From assembly GCA_029207755.1 (NCBI GenBank), contig JARCOQ010000002.1:87012087-87076086 (forward strand): a DNA stretch of 64,000 bases, read 5' to 3'. The position numbers and the translations under genes were made by a program. Below, one piece after another: positions 11,014 to 23,160 of the stretch (its first letter is position 1; each line of letters begins with the position of its first letter). Origin of the DNA: Chamaea fasciata. Its lineage: Eukaryota; Chordata; Aves; Passeriformes; Sylviidae. A model generated the notes under the pieces. That model worked only from the letters and a program-made list of their open reading frames with translations, ran no database searches and was not told the DNA's origin.

Positions 11014-14000
11014 TCCCTTTGCTATAAATCAACCTCAGATTCAATATGAATCATCAAATTTAATATTGCCGTGATCAGTATTCATGGAAAATAAATGATG
11101 CCAAATATGCTTTAAGAAAAAAGAAATCTGTTTAAATGGTATTAATGGTAAGGCATACTACAGCAAGGTGAACAACACTGATAATATTAAATTAACCCAA
11201 GAGGCTCCCTAATCAGGATCCCTATGCAGAAATCTGCTTGCCAACTGTCGTTCTTTTTCCCATTGGTTTAGTTAAGGGTTGAAGTTCTTCTTGAAGTTTC
11301 TTTTTTAATCATTAGATCCCGACCTTACAGTTTTCTCTGACTACTTTCCTTCAGGCTGTCTTTGCTCCTGTCAATTTAGGATTTCCAGGGAATTATTCTT
11401 CTTTGAAATGCATATTCCAGGCTTGAAATACTGGCATATGTACACTGTAGAGTAATTGTGGAGGCCAAATGTTTAATTACACATGACAGCTGGAGCTGTA
11501 GGAGTCCGAGGCATGCTTGAAAACAACTTATGCCCTATGCAGTCTTAACGAAAAGGAACAAAATAATATATATTTAGGTTTTGTGCCACATGGTAGCCGC
11601 TGTTCTCTCTCTTTTCACAACTGAGGGTGGTTTGCAAGAAGTTCAGCTGCTTTCACTTCTGTGTACTGTCTCTCTGAATATATACTTTTTTTCCCCCTTC
11701 ATACGGTATAGGCACAAACTTTTAGACCGTGTGAAGAAATGTTTGGATTTTTTGTTTCTCTTTTTCCTGGGTAACAGAAAAAGGGTTTTCAGGAGGTTTT
11801 CTAATACAGTGTTCTTGAAACAATTTCACAAAACCACATTAGTAGAAATGCCAGAATCAATTATAATTTTTAATTATAGAACATATAAACAGCATTTATA
11901 TTTTACCCTTAATACATGTGATTTACTCAGAAATTAAGCAAAATAACCTGATTCCTAAGGCTTCAGAAAATATATACTTCTGCCAGCATAAATATTTTTC
12001 CACAATTATGGACAGATATATTTAAAGACACATGGAAACACTTATTTAATTTTGCTATCAGAAATTTTCTATTCTTAGTAAAACAGAAGTTAAAAGTTAT
12101 TTTCTATTATCAATATATCTGTTCTCTTCATTTGACGTGAATTGATCTAGTTCTAGTGAAAAAAGGCCTGTATTGGTTTAAGGCAGTTGGGAAGTCTAAC
12201 TGAATATTTGACACACCTTCTTCTATATATACACACATTTTAAATTATTATTACATTGAATTATTATTGTACTTACTGTGTAAAAGTGGCCAAAATTTGA
12301 TTTTGAAATTTTGGCAAATAAGATTTTCTTTGTGCATTGTGTGACATAGGCACATCTTCATTAACTTATAACATATTATGAAATGGATATCCTTTTTATT
12401 TATTTATTTTCTTACTCTATCCCTCCTTTATAGAGGACTGAGGTAAGATTTAATTTAGAGGTGCTGCTGTTAGTGTTTGACGGCAAAATAGCACATTCAT
12501 CTCCATGGTGAGAAAAATGTATCACCAGTGCCCAGTTGAAAAAGTTATTTCACTCCTTGCAAGGAGGAGTTAATGAATATCCATAACACTTAGATGTACA
12601 AACAAGCAAACAACATTACTATATTTTACCAATGTCCTTTATGTAAGAAGAGTAATGAGATTGAATTGAAAAATTAACTTTATAGGAATGTTGTTCAGTG
12701 GTGTTTGGAATTAACTGCTCTTTATAGTAGGTTAAGAATGAACAATGTTGTAACTGAGGAAGTTAAAATGAAACTCCCACCAGCAAACAATCGAGCACCT
12801 GACTTCATTGCCATGAAGCAGCAAGGTAACCAAACCTGTCTTAAAAATGTGAAGCAGAATTTCGGTTTTAAACTTCTTTGTATTTCTTGAACAAAGAAGG
12901 CTTTCTCTGAGATGAGCCTGCTTGCTTAAAATGTGAACGATTAAACATCTCATAAATTGTTTTGTGGTTTTTAAAATTATTTGTTTTTTCTCTGCAGTTC
13001 TTGTGCCCTTACTCTGAGAATTTGAAACAGAGAAGTTTTGTCAATTATGCTAAAATTATTTCAGGTTTTCATGGTCTTTGATTACCTCTTTGTTTAGAAA
13101 ATGAGATAGGAGATTTGACTCTGAAATTCCCAACTTGATAAGGAGAAAATTAGAAATACAGCCAACAAACAGTGTCACCCATTGCTTGAAAGCCCCAAAA
13201 AGAGATATATAAAAATCAGGCTGTAAAGCCTAAAAGTCAGCTGTGGGAGGGAGACAGGGATGGATACCATGACAAGCCAGAAGAATCATGTGCAAAAATG
13301 GCTGCTCCCAAGCCTCTGCAAATGCAGGCACAGAGACATCCGTCAGTCAGTAGTTTACATTTAGCAGGCAAAGTCATGGTCAGGCTCACCTGTACCTGCA
13401 GATCAGGAGACCTGCATAGGTGAATGTACACAGTTCCTTACACTTGTAAATACCACAGCTTGTATGGTTTCCAAAATTGCTCAGTGAGCTGTGGTGCATC
13501 GAAGGGCACCAAAGCACACCTCAGAACATAACTGTGATGATTGATCTCTTAACACTCTATACAAGAAGCACTGAAGATGAGTGATCTTATTTCCTCTCCT
13601 TTCTGCACCCTTTCTGTAAGTAAACCCTCCACTACTTTTGCTTCAGAAACATACATTTTACTAAGACTGCCCTTGTCCTACTTGCTGCAGTGTGACTATT
13701 TTATTTTACTTATGTAGGAGGCTGAGTTACTTGTTGGAGCTGTGTCTCGTATAGCTGAAAGATTTCAGTCAAGATCAAATAACAGTTTTTGGCATTTTCA
13801 GCCTGACATATTAATACAGTAAGCTCACATAATACGGAACGCAGGGTGTCAGACCAGAGAGTCTTTTCTCTCTTCATGAAACTTGAAGCTTATTAGTTAC
13901 AAACAAAAGTAATAGTTTTGAGCTAGCTTTTTGTGCTCTTGTAAGTTTTTACTTAATGAAGAATAACATCAAGACAGAAGGTTGTACAGTACAGAGAAAA

Positions 14001-15028
14001 AGTATCCAAGGCTGAAAACAAGGGAGATGGGAAGTACTACTTTCAAAGTTTGATAGAGGGAAAAATGCTTTATAATGCTAACATTATATTGTTAATGCTG
14101 GGAGGGGAAGGGAGGCCATAGCTGTGATTGATGTACATATTTGTATCAATTGGACTGATTTTCAATAGTATTTTATTTCACTGCAGTCTTCTAGACTTCA
14201 TGAATAACACTTATTCCTTTGTAATACTCTTTTTTTACTTTTGTAGATAATTTGAATGCTATTTTAAGTTTCCTATTTTAAGAATTAAGAGCCATTTACT
14301 GAGGTAAATAAAGCTCCTTGGGAAATACATGGCAACATAAAGACACTGTGAAATGTTTTACTTCTAACAGGTAACATTATCTGGAGTTTGGGAGTGAGCA
14401 GCTCTAAACTGGTTTTTAATTCAAACCAGGCATAAGAGTTCATGTGTTGACCTATGGGCTTTGCCAGAACCAAATAAGAACAGAGGAAGTGATGACTAGA
14501 AAGTGAGCTCAAACACCTGTACAGGTCACTGTTGGTCCATCATGCTTAACTAATTTTTCCCTGCCCTCTGACCTAGTTTTCCACAGTGCCATTGAGATTT
14601 ATATCTTTCATCCTGAAAACCCTACAGCTGCTTGCAATTAATGAAACAAGCCTTTACTTTCTCATCTGATAAACTGGAGGTACAATTGTTTTATTATTGT
14701 ATTGACAAATTATCCTATTAACGAGTGGCTACTGTGAAAATCAATTAAAATCTCGGCTGAAATACTTGAATATCACTGGAGAAGATACAAGGGGGAATTA
14801 ACTACTGAGTCCATTAACTGTTATACTATACCGTTCATAAATTAGGTGTGACCAGCAGAAAATCTGTGATTTGTTTGATAATTAGATGCACAAAATTATT
14901 GGATGAAATATAGTGTGGCATGATATGGATTTAAGTTTTTTATTTTATGGGGGCTATGCCTATGTGAGTTACTTGTAGTGTGCTTGAGATAAATTTCACT
15001 GGTTTTTCCTTCTTTCTCTTTCTTGCAG
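11014..15028. other. Unique AT-rich sequence
   Basis: No gene is supported. A homeodomain-like TTAATTA (11473-11479) sits beside an inverted E-box pair (11486-11499). A segment at 12728-12825 followed by CAAG/GTAACC is open but has a poor acceptor. The rest is AT-rich single-copy DNA. Confidence 0.45.
11473..11499. promoter_or_regulatory. Possible homeobox plus E-box motif cluster
   Basis: TTAATTA at 11473-11479 is a typical homeodomain core. It is followed by ACAGCT-GG-AGCTGT (11486-11499), a perfect 6-bp inverted repeat containing a CAGCTG E-box. Such short motifs arise by chance often. I list it because the two lie within 27 bp in an otherwise plain region. Confidence 0.2.
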
Positions 15029-15221
15029 ATATTTTCATGCATTTTGGATGGAAATGACAGCCTCTCATCCTTCAGACTCTGTGAGAAACAGAAGTGGTAT
15101 CTTGCATAGCCAGGATAGTCTGCCTGAGTGTATACTAAACTGGGATCAGCTTATTACAGAATTCCTGCATGAACTGGGCTTAAACAAGCCCGCCTTTTTC
15201 AGAGATGTAAATTTTATTTAA
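15029..15221 (+). other. Candidate 3' coding exon or exon-like block
   Basis: A long, nearly pure pyrimidine tract (15003-15024) ends in GCAG at 15025-15028, an unusually strong acceptor. After one leading base the frame runs 63 codons to TAA at 15219-15221. The peptide contains MEMTASHPSDSV and CILNWDQLITEFLHELGL and looks protein-like, but I recognise no family. Two weak donors (GTAAAT near 15206 and GTAGTG near 15261) could end an internal exon. Otherwise it would be a terminal exon, for which no clear AATAAA follows closely. It may still be a pseudo-exon. Confidence 0.25.
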
Positions 15222-17516
15222 AAAGGAGAGCTGGAAGATCAGACCGATTTCTGAAATAAGGTAGTGGGACCATATGATACTTGTCTTAAAGGGTAAAAAA
15301 TCTGACCTGCAGGCTTGTTTAGTTACTAACAAGAGAGCTTGCCATTGTATTAGAGTTAGTTAAGATATTTTGCAGAGAGCAACACAAGTGTCTTTTGATG
15401 CCAGCAAGGACTTGCTGTTATACCCAGGGAAAAAGATCCAACATCTTTTATTATAAGAAGAAGTAATACCTTTTTGAAGCTCTCTCAGGTGATAATCACT
15501 TGTACAATGTCTTGGGATTTAGTTCTGCCCTCTTGACACCCCTCACAAAGTATACGTTAAGAAAAAGTAAGTAAAATTTTATGTGCTGCATAAAGTATAT
15601 ATTATACTTCAAATAATCTTAAACTACACCTTAAACTGTGCTTTGGGGAAACATAATCAGAAAAGGCAGCACTAGAGAATGAGAGACTTCTAAGGTAAAT
15701 CTATATTTTTCTCAAGTATATTATACTTAATGGAGTTAAAGACTTCTAAAACCTTTAAGTGAAATCTTTGGAAAGAAAGGTTTTACTTTGTCACTGATCT
15801 ACTGCACTTGAAGGTACTGCAAGAAGGCATATATTTGGGTTATGTGGGGGAAAGAGAGAATGGGAGAGAGGTAAGAAAATCTCCTCAGGCAAATTTGGAT
15901 AGCTGAGTTGTTTTTAAAGCTTGTCTCTCTTGGAGGGTAGCGCGGGTAGCAGAAGCTGGGATTTGCTACTCTGTATGGAGTGAAAGAGAGAGTTAGATAC
16001 ACATTTATATATTTGTATGCATGTATACATATACACACACATGTACACATATTTTTCTATACATATAAATACACATGCAATGGTCTAAAGAAACATACTG
16101 AATAAATTTTGTCCTGTTCTCCTATCTCAATTAAGCAACAAAGACTGTTTCCTTATGAAAAAAAAGGAACAAAGCAGACCTGGCACTGGAATATCAGAAA
16201 ACGAAAATGTTGAGAGACTGAAAACAGAAAGGAAATTAGAGCTATCGTGCACCAGTGAATCATTATAAGTCTCTCAGCTGCTCTTTGGCAATGCTTGCTA
16301 CAGGGAACTCTACACGAACATGTCTCATTCACCACCAACAACTTATGGGGGCTAACACTACAAAGAAAGCAAGGGAGATGGGTGGGTGGAAAAATCTGCT
16401 TACTGACAGTGCTCACCGTACAAATGACAAACTTCACCTAGAAGTGACGGTGGTCCGTAATGTCACAGGGCCGTGGAGTATGGATAGTTGAAAAGTATTT
16501 TATACTCAGATGTCTGCTGTTCACAAAATATTGTGCTGTAAAATGATTTTAGACCTTTTATGTAGTACAGCTTTTCTTATCTTTACTCTGTAAGTGTGAT
16601 TACAACCAGAAGCTCCAATTAAAACCAAATACCACTGTGCTAGGTGGTATCAAAAAGAACATAAGTCCTTTTTTGAAGGTCTTGGAAAATTCTGTAGAGC
16701 AGATAATATTTCTTTTAGGTTAAAGGTAATGTGTGTAATTCATAAAAAAGCCAAAATCTTCCCTTTTTTATTGAATGCTTTTCCTAAGAAGATTGTTATT
16801 TGAAAACTCATATATAAAATCTATGCTAGATTGTAGTGATCTTTTCAGGCAAATGTAATCTGCAATGGTGTGGAAAATTGACACAATAATGTGTCCTGAA
16901 AATGAAGGAATGAAAGAAACTTCTGAAGCTAATACAGGGTAAGAAACATTTGAGCCTAGAGAATAACATGGACAGAAAGTCAGCTGACGTAAATCATGGT
17001 AGCTGCAGTCAGTTTTAATAATCCTCTGCATAAGGTCCTTCAGTTTGATCTCTGGAGCTTAGTAAAATCTCCTGACCAAACTAATGCAGTGCAGCTACAT
17101 TAAACATATATATTTCACTGTGGTTGTGAGCCATACAGGTTTATAAGAGCTAGTGTTCTTTTATAAAGTATGGAGAAATAGTGTCTTGTTGCAGAGGATT
17201 TTGTATGTTTGCATAAATCTTGTATGAATCTATGGACATTGCTTCTGTAGTTGACCAAGTGCTTGCCTCCCAGCACCATTTGCTTTTTTATTTTTTATGC
17301 ACTTTTTAAGAATTTGTGAGAAGGTAGTTCTTTTTCACAGAGTGAAGTGGAAGCTGTACACATCTTTTTCTGCAAGGTTATTGTTATAATTAACAATAGG
17401 AGTAATAATGTAGTAGCAATAATGAAGAGTTGAAATTGTAGAGAGCAGCTTTGTTTGCTATCGACATGTCTGAAATAATTTGGAATATGCACAAGCCCCC
17501 CAGTAAAGAATTGTTT
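15222..17516. other. Unique sequence with a CpG-retaining patch
   Basis: No gene is supported. 15985-16080 is a TA/CA-rich imperfect dinucleotide stretch. 16237-16480 keeps about six CpGs and has open frames on both strands (16255-16491 plus, 16153-16437 minus) without recognisable domains. The rest is AT-rich single-copy DNA. Confidence 0.45.
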
Positions 17517-18522
17517 GGGTGGTTACACTCAGAGTTGCAGTCAACAGCTCGATGTCCAAGTGGACACCAGTGATAAATCACATTCCTCAGGGGTCAGTAT
17601 TGGACCCACCACTGTTTGTCAGCAACATGGACAATGGGACTGAGTGCACCTTCAGCAAACTGGCCAACGACATCAAGCTGTTGTGCTGGAGGGAAGGGAT
17701 GCCATACAGATGTGGGATGGCCCTCTATAAACCTTGTGAAGTTCAACAAGGTCAAGTGAAAAGTCCTGCACCTGCGTCAGGGCAATCCCAAACAAAATAC
17801 AGGCTGGGTGAAGAACGGATTGAGAGCAACCCTGAGGAGAAACTTGTGAGTGGTGGTTGATAAGAAGCTTGACAAGGCCCAGAAATGTGCTGTCCAGAAA
17901 GCCAACTGTGTCCTGGGCTGCATCCAAAACAGTGTGGCCAGCAGGGCAAGGGAGGTGATATCATCCCTCTACTCTGCTCTCATGAGACCCCACCTGGAGC
18001 ACTGTGTCCAGCTCTGGGGCTTCCAACATAACAAGAATGTGGATCTGTTCCAGCAGGTCCAGAGGGGGATTGCCAAGATGATCGGAGGGCTGGAGCCTCT
18101 CTACCATGAAGACAAGTGGAGAAGCCTAGAGTTGTTCATTCTGGAGAACAGAAGGCTCTGGAGAGATCATACAGCATCATTTCAATGCCTGAAAGGGAGC
18201 CTACAGGAAAGCTGCAGAGGAACTTTTCAAAAGAACATATAACGATAGGACATGAGGTAATGGCTTTAAACTGAAAGATTATAGATTTGGACTTGTTATA
18301 AGGAAGAAATTCTTTGCTAATAAGGATGGTGAAACACTGAAACAGGCTGCCCAGAGAAGTTGTGGTTGTTCCATCACTGTAAGTATTCAAGCCAAGCTGG
18401 ATGAGGCTTGGAGCAGCCAGATCCAGTGAAAGGTGTCCCATGCCCGTGGCAGGAGGTTTGGAACGAGATGTCCTTTAAGGTCCCTTCCAACCCAAACCAT
18501 GCTATAATTCTGTGATTCTATG
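17517..18522 (+). repeat. CR1 LINE: ORF2 C-terminal part plus 3' UTR
   Basis: This is the largest retroelement copy in the window, lying on the plus strand and 5'-truncated. Its first half translates as the C-terminal part of CR1 reverse transcriptase (IPQGSVLDPPLF, then KLANDIKLL). The catalytic box expected as ADD reads AND (codons at 17663-17671), so the first aspartate is lost. The frame shifts near 17850, where a second frame continues with CVLGCIQNSVASRAREVI and the characteristic LYSALMRPHLEHCVQLWG segment. The 3' UTR ends in TCTGTGATTCTATG. The copy is dead as an element, but its tail is fairly well preserved. CR1 normally lacks target-site duplications and none is seen. Confidence 0.95.
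17519..18242 (+). pseudogene. Decayed CR1 ORF2 (reverse transcriptase end)
   Basis: Two plus-strand frames (17519-17860 and 17850-18242) together cover the end of the CR1 ORF2 polyprotein and are separated by a frameshift near 17850. The intact protein has endonuclease and reverse transcriptase domains and drives target-primed reverse transcription; only the distal RT and C-terminal part remains. Loss of a catalytic aspartate (AND instead of ADD) and the frameshift make it non-functional. There is no start codon or promoter context because the element is 5'-truncated. Confidence 0.9.
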
Positions 18523-20465
18523 CTTATCTCTCTGATTGGAATTGACTGGCTAAGAACTTTTCATGATACCTTTGGAGAAAAATGAACATTTTGTACTGGT
18601 CCCTCTGCATATTCTAAATGTGTTCCTCTGTGGCTCTTGCTGTGCAGTCTGTGTGGATCATGTCATCACAAGGATTGATAGAAGACATTTTATCCTTCAT
18701 TACAATGCATTTAGGTTTTCACTGCTGGTGACTGATCTAATCTTTCACTTTTCATCCCTAATGAAAAAAATCTTCTTTTATCTCTTTAACGTAACAGTAG
18801 TGTGGTGTTGTCATTATTTAGTGCACAGGAAATAACAAGGGATCTGTAACAGAACAGAACAGGCAATAATAATTAAAAATAACTTACATATGCACCTGCA
18901 AATGCATGAAATGATTTCTTCTTCATCTACTGTTTCATACTAGACATCTCACATTAGTATCCAGGCAACAGAAAGTTAATTCAAGAAAAACTTCACACGT
19001 CCTAAGATTCCTCCATCATGCTCATAAGCAGATGGACTAGAAGTACGTCATTCATTGTTTTACACAGGCTACTTAATGCTTATCATTCTCCTTTCTCTGT
19101 TTCCAAAAGGTATCTCACTCAGTCAGAGACCAAAAAAATATTTGGAAACCTAATGTGTTCCCAAACACACAATTTAGTGAAGAGGATGACTTGCAAATCC
19201 CTCCTAGATGTTAGTGGAGGATGCAATCCACTCTGTGATTGTAACTAGAGAGATTTTTGCATTAGCTTTACACTGAAAAATACTGGTACAGAGGTACATT
19301 TGTGGATGCAACTAGGAATTAATTAGTGTAAGTTTTGGCCTCCCACTTTCTGAAAGCATGTGCAAATATATCAAGAGAAATTAACCATCAAAAAGGAAAA
19401 TCAAGACAAATACTAAAAGTATGGGGAAATGAATTTACACCTTTAATTAAAAATTTTTGCAGGCTTCCTCTGTTGAGGTGTATTATTGTTTAGTTTCATC
19501 TTTGTGCCCAGTGTATGCATGAAGAATCACCCTATGCCCTATTACAAGTCAGATGACTTTGTCCAATATGTAGATCCAACTACAAGCTGTGGCACAGGTC
19601 ACTGGAGAAAATAGAGACTTAGAAGCCTTGTGTTGGCATGTGCTAATATAATTTCTTTTTTTGCCTTAAAGAGTAACAAAGAACAGGATAAATTCTTGTG
19701 TCCTTGCACTGTGGTCCTTTGTCATGTGGAAATGACTGTTGGCTAGCTCTATTTGAGTGGTGTTTTCTCCAGAAATACACATCCATGCTGCAAAAATTTT
19801 AGGCCTTGTGTCTGACCAGTTTTCCTGGGTATTTCTTCTACTTTTTTTTTTCTTTTTTTTTCTTTTTTCTTTCCTACTGAATCTCTTTTTAATCACTTTG
19901 ATAGTATTTTTATAGCATGGATGTGTCTGTGTTTGCTGACCTTTTACTGCATCAATCATTTTATATACACAATTGTGAATTACATATGGCATTGTACAAT
20001 GCATATTTAATTTTCCTGTAGGCACCATCAGCACCATAAGCGAAATTTACATTTCACAGCTGAAATTGCCATTCCCTTCATACAACCAATCTGATAAAAT
20101 ATCAGAAGAACAATTATATACTTTGTCCACAGAAAGAAATTCTGTGCATTTTCTAAAACTTTGGATAATGATGAGTTCAGGAATGCATAAGCAGTAAAAC
20201 TCACATATTGTTCAATAATATTTCCTTCCGTAACTCCAGAAAATTAAGTGTAATAACTAAAATGGGAAAATTTTTGAAATTCCTTTGAGTTGTGATGATG
20301 CTTTAGCTAAACCTACTGCCCTCTTGATGGGAACTCCTTATGTGGCTCAACCCAGCCCAGACCTCTTTGATTTCTGTACTTGAAATTTTTCAGATAATAT
20401 CATCTGGCATCCATACTACTTTAGCACGCCAAAGAGTTTCACTCTTATCTTATTCAGTCAGTCAG
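18523..20465. other. Unique sequence with a T-rich tract
   Basis: No gene is supported. The 123-codon minus-strand frame at 19666-20037 includes a lysine run made by the T-rich tract at 19841-19874 and has no recognisable domain. The remainder is AT-rich single-copy DNA. Confidence 0.5.
19841..19874. repeat. T-rich tract, roughly (T9-10 C)n
   Basis: Runs of nine or ten T separated by single C, followed by short TTTTTTC units. It is the reverse-complement type of the A9G repeat at 10961. Simple sequence, likely length-variable. Confidence 0.8.
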
Positions 20466-20640
20466 GCATTCTTTGCATTTATATAACACCTTTGTCCAGC
20501 AAATGAAACTGCTTTGCAAACTTTAATTAAGTTAGGTATCTACTATCCCAAGGAAGCAGGGAAATACAATCTCTTTTTTTGTACAGAGGAGGAAACTGAG
20601 AGAAATTGTGGGTGGGAGTCATCTTGCCTAACTTTAGATG
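20466..20640 (-). repeat. MIR / CORE-SINE remnant
   Basis: The plus strand resembles the reverse complement of amniote MIR. It has a CATTTATATAACACCTTTG start, then GCTTTGCAAACTTTAATTAA (20511-20530), then GAGGAAACTGAG (20588-20599) where MIR normally has GGGGAAACTGAGGC. The copy is old and diverged, consistent with a pre-avian amniote insertion. Confidence 0.7.
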
Positions 20641-22659
20641 ACTAAAATACAGCCACTTAAGCTTTGGAAAATCACCCTAGGCCTTCTTTAAAGCTGTAGG
20701 AAAGAATTCAACCAGCATACACTGATTTTAGAATGAGACTAGTTATCCTGTGAAGACATTTTTTTGTGACGAGGAATGAAGTTTAGATGCCTTACTGTAT
20801 ACTTCAAAATCTAAGCTAGAGAAGATGACTTATCCAAAATGACTTGTTCAAAGTCAGTGAAGAATATATGTGCACTGATCAAATCAAAACAAGTTCTGAG
20901 AATACAATGCTTGAGCTCTGATTTTGGCAAAGAAGGAAGACAGAAAGATTTAGAAGGAATATTTTTATAGTTAGGGCGATGGCCTGTCTGTTGTAACAAG
21001 AAAAAAATAAAAGGGTTATGTTCTTAATCATGGAGAAATAAATTTTTACAATTGGTGAAATTGTTTTGAGAGGAACAGAAGTTCAAAAATTTTTTTTTTT
21101 TTTTACTTGAATGTGTTAAACATTTTTTAATTTTTCTCTGTTTTTCTGAACAAAGCAATGTTCTATTCCTCCTTCCTCTTTTCTTATTTCTTATGTACTT
21201 TTGTCTTTTCCAATTTCTTATCCTTACCTTTCTTTTCTAGTTCAAAATATGAATAAAAAATAATAGAAAGACCCCCAAAAAAGAAAAAAAAGTCTTAAAA
21301 GCAAGTATTTTTAAAGTGACTTTGTAATTAAAGTTCATATTGTTTTTTACTGTTTTGTTTTCTCCCCTTGCTTTAACTCTTATTCATGCCTTGCTTTCCT
21401 TGGAGATATTTACCCCAACTAGATCTTGTCTTGAAAATTGCTTCCAAACTTTCCATTCATGAGAGACTTGTTACAATGTCTCTGGAAGGAAGCCCACAGC
21501 CCTTTTGCCTCCCTTTTCTATTCACTAACATGGGACTGAAAGAAAGGTTCATTCAGCCTCTTCCTGTTTGTGGCAGTGTGATTGTCCTCCAAGCCCAACT
21601 TCTTCTAGGGTCATCCAAGGAGGAAAATGGCCCCTTTTCTGTGAAAAGCTGTGAAAGCTTATACCTAATGGCTAATTTTCATGATGATGCAGGGCTTTTG
21701 CATTATTTTTGCCTAAATATTTACCGGAGCTACCAGACTAAGCAAGGCAGGACTGCCCTCAGAGCTCTCAAGGAATCTTTAGTATTAAAAAAGATATTAA
21801 AATTAAGAGAGATACCAAGGGAGAAACAGAAGAAGCTGATACACCATTTGGGGAAGGGAGGAAAAACTTTAAAAGGTTTTGACAAATAACAGAATTTTTA
21901 TGCATATAAGCTCTTACCTGAAGAAAGTCGCAGTGTTCAGTGAAGGGAATATGTGTGTTGTAGCTTTTAATCATAACAGAAGAAATAAATTTTATATAAT
22001 ATAAATAAATAAATATAAAATTTATGTGTTTAAAAAGAATGAGGAAAATTAACAATACAAGGTACCTCAGAGTGTGTTTTAAATTTCTCTGAACTGCAGT
22101 TCAGTGGGAAGGAAGGACACAGGCAGGTCACCTCCTGGTAACCCCCAGCCCCTGGTTTGCATTAATTTATGTCACTGGCAGAAAGTCCAGTACAAGGGAT
22201 GGTCTGGACATGGCTGAACACTGCCTTATTTCAGACGTGCTTTCTCTTCAGCCTAAACCAAATTGCTCCCAGTCATCTCCTTTTAGATTCTAGGATGCAA
22301 ATGACATTGATACTGTGTATAAAACTCTTCAAGCCTTGAACAGCAAAGACTCATCTGGGCAGCAAGGGCCCTTTCAATCACCATGTTCCTTAAGTAGAAG
22401 ATTATTTCCTCAAGTAACGCTTTCTAAGTGCTCTTGGAGCACTTTCCCAAAGTACCTTGATACTAAAGAAGTGAAACTATCGTAGGAAAAACCAGAATTT
22501 TTTCCAGATATGAACTCAAAGAACTCAATGTGAACTCCTTTCCTATTTTGTTTCGAGAAAATTCGGCAATTTTTTTTTGGTAAACTTCAGCTTTTTTTAA
22601 AATGGAAAACCTCTGTCTGTCTTTCTCAAGTAAAGAAAATGAAGGAGAAAAAATTGCTG
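20641..22659. other. Unique sequence holding the longest ordinary open frame
   Basis: No gene is supported. An ATG-initiated plus-strand frame of 167 codons (21386-21889) has no recognisable domain, signal peptide or close polyadenylation site, and its length is about what chance allows in 64 kb. A 46-bp minus-strand segment (21918-21963) is flanked by an acceptor and GTAAGAGC, but it is very short. Confidence 0.4.
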
Positions 22660-23160
22660 AATGTGCACTTTAACTGCATATAATATCATACAATCTATTC
22701 ATTAAAATTAAAGGGAAATGGTTTTTATTATTATTTTAAATAGTTTTTATCCATTAAATGTTTATAATATATGAAATAAATAATTATGACTAAGACATTG
22801 TCTAATAAAGATGAAAAGGATGGAAATCCCTATGAATTTTTAATCTGAAAGTAAAGAACATTAACTATCTTTAACTCTATCATCAAATATTTAAAATTAC
22901 CTTCCATAATAAATTCTATTTGTATTTAATATATTTTTTTAGATATCTATAACATTTTTATGAGTAGGTACATAAAATATGATCAGCTGTTACAAGAGAC
23001 ATCTTGAATTAATGCATTCAACATCTTGATCAAAATTTCCATTTCATTTATTGTTACGATAAATCAACATTTATAAACGATATAAAAATATTTTTTTCAG
23101 TGTAGTTGGATACATAATTAATGCTGTTACTAGTACTAAAATTAAATTGTGTATGTTAGG
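22660..23160. other. Very AT-rich block
   Basis: Dense in TTTATTATTATT-, ATAATATATGAAATAAATAA- and TTAATATATTTTTTTAGATA-type stretches, with few G or C bases. Such blocks can be matrix-attachment candidates or simply relaxed neutral DNA. No gene is visible. Confidence 0.5.

Noticed and set aside
12728..12825. Plus segment ending CAAG/GTAACC with an open frame
   Set aside because: The acceptor is poor (interrupted pyrimidine tract) and the peptide is not recognisable; typical pseudo-exon.
21918..21963. 46-bp minus-strand segment with GTAAGAGC donor
   Set aside because: Too short and its acceptor ends TTAAAAG after a weak tract; more likely chance.
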